Below, piece by piece: positions 8,007 through 16,783 of a stretch of DNA of 47,847 nucleotides. The DNA is from Giesbergeria sp. Lineage in GTDB: Bacteria > Pseudomonadota > Gammaproteobacteria > Burkholderiales > Burkholderiaceae_C. Positions within the stretch are counted from its first letter, which is position 1; every line of letters starts with the position of its first letter. The stretch spans positions 1 through 47,847 of the forward strand of contig JAGNYI010000021.1 of NCBI GenBank assembly GCA_017985015.1, given 5' to 3'. The notes beneath the pieces are model-generated. The model worked only from the letters and a program-made list of their open reading frames with translations, had not been told where the DNA came from and made no database searches. Made by a program: the position numbers and the translations under genes.

Positions 8007-10549
8007 GCGCTCAACAAGCTGGCAGCGCCTTGCAGATGCAAGGCCGCAGGGTGATGAATCTTGCGCATTTTGTGACCCAGGCCGCACGGCGCCACCCCAA
8101 TGGTCTGGCGCTGGTCTGGGGTGAGCTGCAGTGGACCTGGCGTGAAAGCGAAGCGCGTATCGCCTCGCTGGTGGCTGGTCTTGCCTCGCTGGGCATAGGA
8201 CATGGCGACCGCGTGCTGGTGCATTCCAAAAACACCAATGAGCTGTTCGAGTTGACCTATGCCATCTTTCGCATAGGCGCCGTTTTTGTGCCCACCAACT
8301 TTCGCCTGATGCCGGGCGATGTGGTGCAACTCGCCAACATCGCGAAAACCAAGCTCTTTATTTGCCACGCCGATTTTCCCGAGCACGCCGAGGCCGTCAT
8401 GGCTGGCGCGAAATCTGTTGAGCGCTTGATCTGCACCGCGGCGCAAGCCGGCAAGCAGCCGTTTGGCGAGACCAGTGTTGACGCACTGATCAAGGCGCAT
8501 CCGCAGGCCGAAGCGCCCATGTGCAGCGTGGGATACGACGACCCGTGCTGGTTCTTCTTCACGTCGGGTACTACCGGCTTGCCGAAGGCGGCGGTGCTGA
8601 CGCATGGACAGATGGCTTTTGTCGTCAACAATCATCTGTGCGACCTGATGCCCGGCACGACCGAGCGCGATGCATCGCTGGTTGTGGCGCCGCTGTCGCA
8701 CGGGGCCGGTGTTCACGCCTTGACACAGGTAGCTCGAGGTGCTCTCAGCATCCTGATGCCGACGGACAGACTGGACCCCGAAGATGCCTGGACGCTGGTT
8801 GAAAAACACCGGGTCAGCAATATGTTCACGGTTCCGACCATACTGAAAATGTTGATCGAGCACCCCGCCGTCGACACGCATGACCACAGCTCTTTGCGTT
8901 ACGTTATCTATGCCGGCGCGCCGATGTACCGTGAGGATCAGAAGACGATTCTGCTCAAGCTGGGTAAGGTCATCGTTCAGTACTTCGGACTGGGCGAAGT
9001 CACCGGCGCCATCACCGTGCTGCCGCCCGAGCTGCACAGCGAAGACGATGCGCTGGGGCGTCCAGGCACTTGCGGTTTTGAACGCTGCGGCATGCAGGTG
9101 TCGATTCAGGATGCGCAAGGCCACGAACTCAAGCCCATGGAGCAGGGCGAGATCTGCGTCGCGGGACCGGCGGTATTTGCCGGCTACTACGCCAACCCCG
9201 AGGCGAACACCAAAGCCTTCCGGGATGGCTGGTTTCTGACGGGCGATCTGGGCCACATCGATGCGCAAGGTTTTGTGTACATCACCGGACGCGCTTCTGA
9301 CATGTACATCTCGGGCGGCTCGAACATCTACCCGCGTGAGATTGAAGAAAAACTTCTGATGCATCCCGCCCTCACCGAAGCCGCTGTGCTGGGTGTCCCT
9401 GACCGGCTCTGGGGCGAAGTCGGCGTTGCCGTGTGTGTGATCAAACCGGGTATGGCCTTGAGCGCTGAAGAGTTGCTGGGATGGCTTGAGCCCAAGGTGT
9501 CGCGCTACAAGATGCCGCGCAAGGTCTATTTCTGGGATGCGCTGCCGCGCTCGGGATACGGCAAAGTCACCAAAAAGCTGGTGAAAGAGGAGATGCAGCT
9601 TCGAGGCCTGCTGGAGCAGGCGGAGGGCGCGAAGGATGTGTCGAATGGCCCCCAGGCCGTCTCGCCCGACAGGCCTGAAGCGTCAGAGCCCATGCGCTTG
9701 ATTCGTCAGCCAGGAAAACTCGCCGTGGCACGCGCTCTGGCGGTGCCGGTTGGCATCGTCACTCTGGACGCCATGCTGCCGGCGGGCACAAACCTGATAA
9801 GCGGTCTGGCCGCATTGATGCAAAACCATGGCATCGAGTCGGCCTGCCTGACCTTGTCAGGGGGCAGCTTTGAGCCTTTTTTGTACGTCATCCCATCGCC
9901 GCCGCCAGACAAAGACCATGCGGCTTTTTACAGCCAGACTTATCAGCCCGAGGGCGGCGTGCGCCTGGAAACCGCCACCGGCACCCTGGGCCTGAAAGAT
10001 GGGAAACCATTTTTTCATTGCCATGCCACGTGGTTCGAAGCCGATGGCCGGCGCGGTTGTGGCCATGTGCTGTCGGATTCCGTCGTGGTGAGCAGCCCGA
10101 TGCGGGTGCAAGGAGGAGGCATGGTTGGCGCGCGTTTTGAAGTACAGCCCGATTCCGAAACCGGCTTTAGCCTGTTTATGCCGAAAGCAACCGGCATCTC
10201 TCTAGGCAAAGATGCCAAACGCGGCCTTGCGGTGCGCCTGGCGCCGAACCAGGACTTGACGGTGGCGCTTGAAGACGTGGGGCGTGCGGCGGGCTTTCAG
10301 CGCGCGGTGCTGCACGGCGGCGTGGCCAGCTTGATTGGCGCACGATTTACCGATGCGCCACCCGTTGAAGGTTATGCGGCTGAAATACTGGTCACTCACA
10401 GCAACATCCGATGCGCTGATGACGCCGGCGCCGCGAGCGAGATGGACATCGTTGCCGTGGACTTGCATGGCGCGGTTGGATCGGGCCGCCTGGTCACGGG
10501 CGACAACCCGATTCTGATGACCTTCGAAGGCTTGCTGGAAGCCGTCTGA
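8003..10549 (+). CDS. Acyl-CoA synthetase fused to two PPC/DUF296 domains
   Basis: This 848-residue protein has an ordinary ANL-type CoA ligase at residues about 20-545. It shows the P-loop [19 protein letters not shown], the A5 region [22 protein letters not shown], and the adenylation lysine in GYGKVTKKL near residue 519. A linker follows. Residues about 563-848 resemble two PPC (plant and prokaryote conserved, DUF296) domains. The first has [20 protein letters not shown], and the second ends [22 protein letters not shown] domains are trimeric and best known from plant AT-hook proteins. Standard ligases end near residue 540, so the 285-residue extension is the odd part. The substrate is unknown. 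Confidence 0.85.
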   Translation: MSAQQAGSALQMQGRRVMNLAHFVTQAARRHPNGLALVWGELQWTWRESEARIASLVAGLASLGIGHGDRVLVHSKNTNELFELTYAIFRIGAVFVPTNFRLMPGDVVQLANIAKTKLFICHADFPEHAEAVMAGAKSVERLICTAAQAGKQPFGETSVDALIKAHPQAEAPMCSVGYDDPCWFFFTSGTTGLPKAAVLTHGQMAFVVNNHLCDLMPGTTERDASLVVAPLSHGAGVHALTQVARGALSILMPTDRLDPEDAWTLVEKHRVSNMFTVPTILKMLIEHPAVDTHDHSSLRYVIYAGAPMYREDQKTILLKLGKVIVQYFGLGEVTGAITVLPPELHSEDDALGRPGTCGFERCGMQVSIQDAQGHELKPMEQGEICVAGPAVFAGYYANPEANTKAFRDGWFLTGDLGHIDAQGFVYITGRASDMYISGGSNIYPREIEEKLLMHPALTEAAVLGVPDRLWGEVGVAVCVIKPGMALSAEELLGWLEPKVSRYKMPRKVYFWDALPRSGYGKVTKKLVKEEMQLRGLLEQAEGAKDVSNGPQAVSPDRPEASEPMRLIRQPGKLAVARALAVPVGIVTLDAMLPAGTNLISGLAALMQNHGIESACLTLSGGSFEPFLYVIPSPPPDKDHAAFYSQTYQPEGGVRLETATGTLGLKDGKPFFHCHATWFEADGRRGCGHVLSDSVVVSSPMRVQGGGMVGARFEVQPDSETGFSLFMPKATGISLGKDAKRGLAVRLAPNQDLTVALEDVGRAAGFQRAVLHGGVASLIGARFTDAPPVEGYAAEILVTHSNIRCADDAGAASEMDIVAVDLHGAVGSGRLVTGDNPILMTFEGLLEAV

Positions 10550-10686
10550 AACCAGACTGCTTCTCTTTAACCCACACGCCATCTTTTTTGTCAGCTTTTT
10601 TCTTTGCCCTGCCATGTGATGTCGTGGCAGTGCGAAGAGGCAATCCAGCTTGTTCATTCAGTTCAAAAAAATTTCATAGGAAAAAG

Positions 10687-11670
10687 ATGTTCAATGCCAT
10701 CGTGATCAACAAGGACGAAGCCGGTTATCGCTCCGCTGTCCAGCAAATTGACGATTCGCTGCTGTCGCCCGGCGACGTGCTGGTGCAAGTGGATTACTCC
10801 ACGCTCAACTACAAAGACGGTCTGGCCATCACCGGCAAGGGACCTGTTGTCCGGCAGTTTCCCATGGTGCCCGGCATCGATCTGGTCGGCACCGTTGTCA
10901 GCAGCGAACATGCGGGCAGCAGACTCGGCGACAAGGTGATCCTCAACGGCTTTGGTGTGGGCGAGAACCACACTGGCGGCCTGGCACAGCGTGCGCGCGT
11001 CAAGGGCGACTGGCTGGTGCCCTTGCCCGCCGCCTTCACGCCCGCGCAGGCCATGGCGATTGGCACGGCAGGCTACACCGCCATGCTGTGTGTGATGGCG
11101 CTTGAGCGCCAGGGCATCAAGCCCGGCATGGGGGATATCCTGGTGACCGGCGCTGCCGGTGGTGTGGGCAGCGTGGCCGTCAGCCTGCTTGCCAAGCTCG
11201 GCTACCGGGTGCTGGCAAGCACGGGCAGGGCGCAGGAGGCCGATTACCTCACATCGCTTGGCGCCGCGGAAATCATTGACCGCAACAGCCTGAACGCATC
11301 TGGCAAACCTTTGACCAAAGAACGGTGGATTGGCGCGGTTGACACCGTTGGTAGCCACACCCTGGCCAATGTTTGCGCCGCCACCCGCTACCGCGGTGTC
11401 GTCACGGCATGTGGCCTGGCGCAAGGCATGGATCTTCCCGCCAGCGTGGCGCCCTTCATCTTGCGCGGCATCACACTGGTCGGTATTGACAGCGTGCAAT
11501 GCCCGATGGCTGACAGGCGCGAAGCCTGGCAGCGGCTGGCGCGCGACCTGAACCCGGCCCACATCGAGCAAATCACCACCGCGATCAGTCTGAACGAGGC
11601 CATCAGCAAAGCCGCTGAGTTGATGGCCGGCACGGTCAGGGGCCGCGTGGTGGTTGATGTGAACCGATAA
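10687..11670 (+). CDS. acuI: Acrylyl-CoA reductase-like MDR oxidoreductase (AcuI/YhdH)
   Basis: This zinc-free medium-chain dehydrogenase/reductase has 327 residues. I start it at the ATG at 10687, after AGGAAAAAG, where family homology begins ([14 protein letters not shown]); an in-frame ATG at 10588 would add 33 unrelated residues. YhdH/AcuI hallmarks are [24 protein letters not shown] and the NADPH-binding loop [20 protein letters not shown]. The family reduces acrylyl-CoA or similar enoyl-CoA with NADPH. In this operon it could reduce an unsaturated acyl-CoA. Specificity is not proven by sequence. Confidence 0.8.
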   Translation: MFNAIVINKDEAGYRSAVQQIDDSLLSPGDVLVQVDYSTLNYKDGLAITGKGPVVRQFPMVPGIDLVGTVVSSEHAGSRLGDKVILNGFGVGENHTGGLAQRARVKGDWLVPLPAAFTPAQAMAIGTAGYTAMLCVMALERQGIKPGMGDILVTGAAGGVGSVAVSLLAKLGYRVLASTGRAQEADYLTSLGAAEIIDRNSLNASGKPLTKERWIGAVDTVGSHTLANVCAATRYRGVVTACGLAQGMDLPASVAPFILRGITLVGIDSVQCPMADRREAWQRLARDLNPAHIEQITTAISLNEAISKAAELMAGTVRGRVVVDVNR

Positions 11671-11733
11671 GCGTACCGCCGTTTTAAACGCACCGTCCTT
11701 TGAATCCTTTCAACTTAACCCGGAGTCATCACC

Positions 11734-12315
11734 ATGGCGACCTTTCCCGTTAGCCGCTTCCCCGTGCCTGAAATTAAGGACATGCCGGAAGACATTCGCA
11801 ATGTCATCCTGGCCGTACAGGAAAAATCGGGCTTTGTGCCCAATGTGTTTCTGGCGCTGGCGCACCGTCCGGACGAGTTCCGCGCCTTCTTCGCCTACCA
11901 CGATGCCCTGATGGAAAAACAAAGCGGCCTCACCAAGGCCGAGCGCGAAATGATCGTGGTTGCGACCAGCGCGGGCAACCAATGCCAGTACTGCGTGGTG
12001 GCACACGGCGCCATTTTGCGCATTCGCGGAAAAAACCCGCTGATCGCCGATCAGGTTGCCACCAACTACCGCAAGGCCGATATCACGCCGCGCCAGCGCG
12101 CGATGCTGGATTTCGCCATGAAGGTCTCGCAAAGCGCGCAAACCGTTGGCGATGCCGACCTTGCGCTTCTGGCGGAGCACGGTTTCAGTGATGAAGACAT
12201 CTGGGATATCGGCGCCGTCAGCGCGTTTTTTGGCCTGTCCAACCGTTTTGCCAATATGGTCAACCTGCGACCCAACGACGAGTTCTTCATGCTGGGACGT
12301 TTGACCAAGGCCTAA
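11734..12315 (+). CDS. Peroxidase-related CxxC protein (AhpD/CMD family)
   Basis: This 193-residue protein has the AhpD-like core with redox motif CQYC (Cys84 and Cys87) in ATSAGNQCQYCVVAHGAI, the motif used by alkylhydroperoxidases for peroxide reduction and proton relay. It matches the uncharacterized peroxidase-related class rather than carboxymuconolactone decarboxylase proper. CCGGAG lies just before the ATG. It is the last gene of the catabolic island, and an IS630 remnant begins immediately after its stop codon. A protective role during oxidation of the substrate is possible but inferred. Confidence 0.85.
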   Translation: MATFPVSRFPVPEIKDMPEDIRNVILAVQEKSGFVPNVFLALAHRPDEFRAFFAYHDALMEKQSGLTKAEREMIVVATSAGNQCQYCVVAHGAILRIRGKNPLIADQVATNYRKADITPRQRAMLDFAMKVSQSAQTVGDADLALLAEHGFSDEDIWDIGAVSAFFGLSNRFANMVNLRPNDEFFMLGRLTKA

Positions 12316-12316
12316 G

Positions 12317-12746
12317 CTATTGATTCGGCCCTGTGAAGTATTCAGCCGCGTAGCGAACGCGACGATCCTGGAAGTAGCCAATAACACGTTCAGGGTTTTG
12401 CTCCAGCATCGCCATATGATCATTCGCGGCCTCGCGTAACTTGGCCTTGGTCCTGACCGGTACGCGCTTGCCCATCTCTTGTTTCAGGTCCGCATTGAGC
12501 CGCGCCTCTGGGTTGAGCTGAGGGCTGTAGCTGGGCTGGTAGAACAGCTCAAATCATCTTGATGTTCGCTCACCCAAGCCTTCGCCAGTTTGCTGTGATG
12601 CACACGCAAATTGTCCAGAATCAGAAAGACTTTTTTACTTGCATCCTTGATCAAGGCTTGCAGGAATTCAATGAGCCTGTCGGCGTCAAACGCCTCGTCA
12701 ATGATCATCCAGCGTGTCTTGCCCCGGTTGGTCACCGTTGCAATCA
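12317..12746 (-). mobile_element. IS630-family transposase remnant (C-terminal part)
   Basis: On the minus strand the sequence reads TNRGKTRWMIIDEAFDADRL, LILDNLRVHHSKLAKAWV and then, after a one-base loss near 12551, ELFYQPSYSPQLNPEARLN and on to AAEYFTGPNQ-stop. This is the DDE half of an IS630 transposase with the N-terminal half missing. The stop lies one base from the end of the peroxidase-related gene, and the other end joins directly to a truncated zeta-toxin gene. No terminal repeats were recognised. It is a dead fragment. Confidence 0.85.
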
Positions 12747-13115
12747 GGCAGCAGCTTCGCGTTTGAGAGCACCTTGTCGAGCCGCACCTTTGCGCTGTTT
12801 TTGCAGCAATGCAAAGCCCGCGGCTACCGCGTGGTGCTGTTCTACGTCAGCTTGTCCAGCGCAGAGCTGGCGATGCAGCGTGTTGCGCTGCGCGTGCGCC
12901 AGGGCGGCCACGACATTCCGACGGCGGATGTGCACCGGCGCTTTGCGCGCAGCCTGCACAACCTCTTCGAGTTGTACCTGCCGCTGGCCGATAGCTGGAC
13001 GGTGCTGAACAACGCCAGCGGCGCCCTGGAAATCATTGCGTCCGGCACGCCGCGGCGCGCTTCTGTGAAGGATTCAAAAAAATGGCTGCAGCTGCAGACG
13101 CTCGCACAACCGTAA
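12747..13115 (+). pseudogene. Zeta-toxin-family kinase, N-terminus lost
   Basis: The surviving frame starts at the IS630 junction with GSSFAFESTLSSRTFALFLQ. It continues with GYRVVLFYVSLSSAELAMQR and a C-terminal WTVLNNASGALEIIASG. These match the COG4185/zeta-toxin ATPases, which phosphorylate small metabolites such as UDP-sugars in classical zeta toxins. The Walker A P-loop that should lie near residue 10-20 is absent, removed with about 60-80 N-terminal residues. The fragment cannot bind ATP normally, so I call it a pseudogene. An overlapping small ORF follows. Confidence 0.75.
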
Positions 13116-13273
13116 AACCCGTGAAGGCGGGCAAAGGCACGGCGGAGCAGTCCCGCATTGAGGCGGCGCTCAAAGAGGCGACGCGGCACGCGCGCGAGCA
13201 ATTGGCCGCGCAAGGCCTGAAGCTGCCGACGCAGGGCTGGCAACGCGCCAACATCCACAACCGGGTGGACTAG
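13082..13273 (+). CDS. Small Lys/Ala-rich partner of the zeta-like gene
   Basis: This 63-residue ORF starts 34 bases before the zeta-like frame ends, in another frame, so translation was probably coupled. It reads MAAAADARTTVKPVKAGKGT, then a basic helix (RIEAALKEATRHAREQLAAQ) and GLKLPTQGWQRANIHNRVD. No named domain is recognised. Position and size suggest an antitoxin or accessory protein of the zeta module. It appears undamaged although the toxin partner is truncated. Confidence 0.5.
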   Translation: MAAAADARTTVKPVKAGKGTAEQSRIEAALKEATRHAREQLAAQGLKLPTQGWQRANIHNRVD

Positions 13274-13443
13274 GGCGTGGGCGCCCGCTGACCCCAAATC
13301 TTCGCCCATCCGATGCACAGGCCAATGGGGCGCCATCCTCCCATCCCTGCAACCAGCCTTTGTGCCCTGCAGCATTCCCGCCAACATGGCTACGATGTCT
13401 GCAGGGCCTGACGGTCCCCGCCTCTTTCTGAAAGGTCCATGCC

Positions 13444-14064
13444 ATGAACGCTCCCACTTCTCTTGTCGACGAACTGATGGCCCAGCTTCAGGGCGCCCCG
13501 CTGCAGCAGATGGCCCAGCAACTGGGCGTCAGCCCTGCGCAGACCGAAGACGCGGTGGGCGCGGCCCTGCCGTTGCTGCTGGGCAAGCTGGGGCGCAATG
13601 CAGCCGAGCCCCAGGGCGCCATGGACCTTTTCGGGGCACTGCAGCGCGACCACACTGGCGGCAACGATCTGGGGAGCCTGCTGGGCTCGCTGCTGGGTGG
13701 TGGCGGCGATGCGGGCGGTGGCCAGCCGGATGGTGCGGCCATCCTCGGCCATATTTTTGGTGGCAGCCAGCAGCGCGCCGAGGCGGGCCTGGGCCAGGCC
13801 ACAGGGCTGGGTGCCAATGCCGGGCAGTTGCTGCAAATGCTGGCACCCATCGTGATGTCGTTCCTCGCGCAGCGCATGAGCAGCGGCGGCATGAACGCCG
13901 GGGGTCTGGGCCAGGTGCTGGGCCAGGAGCACGCGCGCGTGCAGCAGCAAGGCGGGCTGGGGGGTGGCCTTCTGGGCAGCCTGCTCGACCAGGATGGTGA
14001 CGGCCAGGTGGGGCTGAGTGACCTGCTCAAGATCGGCGGCGGGCTGCTGGGCGGGCGGCGCTGA
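13444..14064 (+). CDS. DUF937/YidB-like protein with a calcium-type loop
   Basis: This 206-residue protein has an N-terminal helical repeat (LVDELMAQLQGAPLQQMAQQ) and a Gly/Leu-rich low-complexity centre (LGSLLGSLLGGGGDAGG), both typical of DUF937. A C-terminal DQDGDGQVGLSDLLK is a consensus EF-hand/dockerin Ca2+ loop. There is no signal peptide or membrane helix. It stands alone, with 170 bases of empty sequence before it and a dispersed repeat after it. The function of the family is not established. Confidence 0.75.
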   Translation: MNAPTSLVDELMAQLQGAPLQQMAQQLGVSPAQTEDAVGAALPLLLGKLGRNAAEPQGAMDLFGALQRDHTGGNDLGSLLGSLLGGGGDAGGGQPDGAAILGHIFGGSQQRAEAGLGQATGLGANAGQLLQMLAPIVMSFLAQRMSSGGMNAGGLGQVLGQEHARVQQQGGLGGGLLGSLLDQDGDGQVGLSDLLKIGGGLLGGRR

Positions 14065-14072
14065 GCCAGCAT

Positions 14073-14130
14073 TTTGCTATCTTTTAAATAGCAAATAGCG
14101 CTTGTTGGACAAGCGCTATAGGCCAATTTC
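14073..14130 (+). repeat. Comamonadaceae-type dispersed repeat, copy 1
   Basis: The core stem AGCGCTTG-TTGGA-CAAGCGCT (8 bp) is followed by ATAGGCCAATTTCATTGAG. It lies 9 bases after the DUF937 stop. The 180 bases after it, up to the protease start, hold nothing I can identify. Confidence 0.7.
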
Positions 14131-14310
14131 ATTGAGAATTTCAGAGGGACCCGTTTCAATGTGATGCGGAGCCAAGGCGAAGTTCTCAATGGTTCGGTTC
14201 AGAACGATTTGCCGTGGCAGCTGAGTCCCATGGCGGCAGGTACTGGAGCCGTGGCGCAAAACACGCAATCTGGTGGATGCCCTGCCGCATCGCCTTCTTA
14301 AAATGCCGCA

Positions 14311-15777
14311 ATGCCTTTCCCCACCCGCTGGCCGCTTCGGCTTGTCGCCCCACTTCTTTTGCTGGCCTGCGGCCTGGCAAATTCCCAAACCCCACCGAAC
14401 GCCAGCGCTACGAGTGCGCCGGCCATTCGCGCGTCGGCCGTAGTCTCCCCGGGGGGTGCTGCGGCGGCGGCTGTGCCCAGCTCTGCGGGGAGCCCGCAGG
14501 ACGTTGCGGCGCCCGCACCGGGCATCGCGCCAGTGGCCCCAGCGGTGCCGGCTGCGGCGCTGTCGCGCGACGCCCGGCGCATTTATGAACTCTCGCGCGA
14601 CAAGCTGGTGCAGATCCGCACGCTGCTGCGCAACTCCAACACCCAGGCGTCCATCGGCTCGGGTTTCTTTGTGTCGGCCGACGGCTTGATCGTCACCAAC
14701 TTCCATGTGGCGAGCCAGCTCGCACTGGAGCCTGAGCGCTACAGCGGCGCCTACGTCACCATTGATGGGCAGGAAGGCGCGGTCGAGCTGCTGGCGTTTG
14801 ACGTTCAGCGCGACCTGGCCGTGCTGCGCGCCAAAAACCGCACGGCATCCGCGCCGGTGCTGGAGTTTCGCCCGGCAGCCGAGGCCATGGCCCAGGGTGA
14901 GCGCATCTACTCGCTCGGGAACCCCCTGGACATCGGTTTTGCGGTCACCGAAGGCACCTACAACGGCCTGGTGCGCCGCAGTTTTTATCCACGCATCTTC
15001 TTTGGCGGCGCGCTCAATCCCGGCATGAGCGGCGGGCCGGCAGTGGACGATGCAGGGCGGGTGCTGGGCGTCAACGTGGCCAAGCGGCTCGACGGCGAAC
15101 AGGTGAGTTTTCTGATTCCGGCCGAATTCGCCCAGGCGCTGGTGCAGCGCGCCGCCCACGCCCAGGCAATCACCCAGCCGGCTTACGACGAAGTGACGCG
15201 GCAGTTGCAGGTGCACCAGAATCTGCTGACCGAGCGCTTCCTTCAAACCCCGTTTCAGGAGCAGCGCCACGGCAGATACCTGGTGCCGGTGCCGAACGAC
15301 GCGCTGGCGCGCTGCTGGGGGTCCGGGCGCGACCCGGACTTTCACGCGCTGAACCTGGAACGCACCAAGTGCCAGGCCGATAGCGACGTGGTGGCCGGCG
15401 ACTTCAACACCGGCACGGTGCGACTGAGCTACGAGGCCTACGACGCACCCACCCTGGGCGCCGCGCGTTTCGCCCGGACCTATTCGCAGAGCTTTGGCAA
15501 CGAGCCGTTTCTCAAGCGTGGCAACCGCCGCCAGACGGCCGTCGAGTGCACCGAGCGCTATGTGGACCAGGGCAGCCTGCCGCTGCGCGCGGTCGTCTGC
15601 ATGTCGGCCTACCGCAAACTGCCGGGGCTGTACGACATGACCGTGATGGCCGCGACCCTCAACCAATCGACGCAAGGGGTGCTGGCCCGCCTGGACGTGC
15701 GCGGAATCGCGTTCGACAACGGCCTGAAGCTGGCGGACCGCTATCTGCAGGCGTTTCGCTGGGAGGGCGCGCCATGA
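14311..15777 (+). CDS. HtrA/S1C-like serine protease, exported
   Basis: This 488-residue protein has an N-terminal hydrophobic signal (LVAPLLLLACGLANSQ; the LLAC may be a lipobox) and an Ala/Pro-rich linker to about residue 85. A trypsin-like domain follows with catalytic His132 (VTNFHVAS), Asp168 (FDVQRDLAVLR) and Ser240 (LNPGMSGGPAVDD). The 200-residue C-terminal part contains several cysteines and is not a recognisable PDZ domain. Probable site of action is the periplasm. Its stop overlaps the FHA gene start (ATGATG), implying a protease-FHA pair. Confidence 0.85.
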   Translation: MPFPTRWPLRLVAPLLLLACGLANSQTPPNASATSAPAIRASAVVSPGGAAAAAVPSSAGSPQDVAAPAPGIAPVAPAVPAAALSRDARRIYELSRDKLVQIRTLLRNSNTQASIGSGFFVSADGLIVTNFHVASQLALEPERYSGAYVTIDGQEGAVELLAFDVQRDLAVLRAKNRTASAPVLEFRPAAEAMAQGERIYSLGNPLDIGFAVTEGTYNGLVRRSFYPRIFFGGALNPGMSGGPAVDDAGRVLGVNVAKRLDGEQVSFLIPAEFAQALVQRAAHAQAITQPAYDEVTRQLQVHQNLLTERFLQTPFQEQRHGRYLVPVPNDALARCWGSGRDPDFHALNLERTKCQADSDVVAGDFNTGTVRLSYEAYDAPTLGAARFARTYSQSFGNEPFLKRGNRRQTAVECTERYVDQGSLPLRAVVCMSAYRKLPGLYDMTVMAATLNQSTQGVLARLDVRGIAFDNGLKLADRYLQAFRWEGAP

Positions 15778-16757
15778 TGCCGACCCTTGGACTGATGGAA
15801 GCCTTTGACCGCCACGGCGCGTTGCTGGCGCGCGCGCCCATCACGCGCTGGCCCATGACCGTGGGCCGGGGGCTGGACTGCGATCTGGTGCTGGACGACC
15901 CGTTCGTTGCGCCCCTGCACCTGCGCATCGACCGCACGGTGAACGAGCCGCGCACGGTCAGCGTTGAAATATGCGAGACCCGCAACGGCGCCACACTGCA
16001 CCGCAAGCACCATGGCAACGGCGAGCGCTTTGACTGGCCGGACGGCACGCCGCTGGAAATCGGCCGCACCCGCATTGCGCTGCGCCTGGCCGACACGGCC
16101 ATCGCCGAAGAGCAAGCGCTGCCGCAGTTCCCGTGGCGCACGCTGGCCACCACGGTTGTGCTGGTGGCGCTGATGGTGGCCGCGGTCCTGGGCTCGTCAT
16201 GGCTGGAGGCGAGCGAGGTTTCGAAGTACCTCAAATCGCTGCCCGGCTTGCTGCTGGGCCTGGTGGTGATGCTGGGCGCCTGGTCGGGCCTGTGGGCGAT
16301 TGCGAACAAGGTGTTTGACGGCCGCCTGCAGTTCTGGCGCCACGTACGCATCGCCTGCGCCATGTACCTGGCGGCCGAAGCGATGCAGGTGGCTGCGAAT
16401 CTGGCTGCCTTCGCTTTCTCGTGGGAAACGCTGTCGCGCTTTGCCTACCTGCTGATCTCCCTGGTACTGGCGACCGGCATCTATGCCCACCTGGCGGCTG
16501 TCCTGCCGCGCCGCCGCGCCGGCCTGGCATGGGCAGTGGGCGCCGTGGTGCTGTTGGGTGTGCCGGCGTGGCTTGGGGCGCAGTGGCTCGACCGCATGCG
16601 GCTGTCCAACGAGCTCTACATGAGCAGCCTTTTCCCGCCGAGCCTGCGGCTTGCCCCGGCCGTACCCATTTCGCAGTTTCTGCAGGAAACCGGATCCCTG
16701 CGCGGGCGACTCGATCGCCGGCTGCGCGGCGACGACCCTGGGGACGATGAGGAATAA
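15774..16757 (+). CDS. FHA-domain membrane protein
   Basis: The start at 15774 overlaps the protease stop; the longer frame upstream lies inside the protease gene. The product is 327 residues. Residues about 20-100 form an FHA phosphothreonine-binding fold (TVGRGLDCDLVLDDPFVAPL, where GR begins strand 3 and LHLRI stands where SxxH is usual). Five or so hydrophobic segments from about residue 125 to 270 follow (TTVVLVALMVAAVLGSSW first). The FHA domain faces the cytoplasm if the first helix is anchored normally. The Ser/His of the canonical FHA loop are not obvious, so phosphopeptide binding is uncertain. Confidence 0.78.
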   Translation: MMPTLGLMEAFDRHGALLARAPITRWPMTVGRGLDCDLVLDDPFVAPLHLRIDRTVNEPRTVSVEICETRNGATLHRKHHGNGERFDWPDGTPLEIGRTRIALRLADTAIAEEQALPQFPWRTLATTVVLVALMVAAVLGSSWLEASEVSKYLKSLPGLLLGLVVMLGAWSGLWAIANKVFDGRLQFWRHVRIACAMYLAAEAMQVAANLAAFAFSWETLSRFAYLLISLVLATGIYAHLAAVLPRRRAGLAWAVGAVVLLGVPAWLGAQWLDRMRLSNELYMSSLFPPSLRLAPAVPISQFLQETGSLRGRLDRRLRGDDPGDDEE

Positions 16758-16783
16758 CCGCGCAGTGGGCGGTTCACGCAGGG

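Noticed and set aside
14116-14300. Minus-strand frame ending PHHIETGPSEILNEIGL between the DUF937 and protease genes.
   Set aside because: It looks like a possible transposase-like tail, but no motif or start could be supported.
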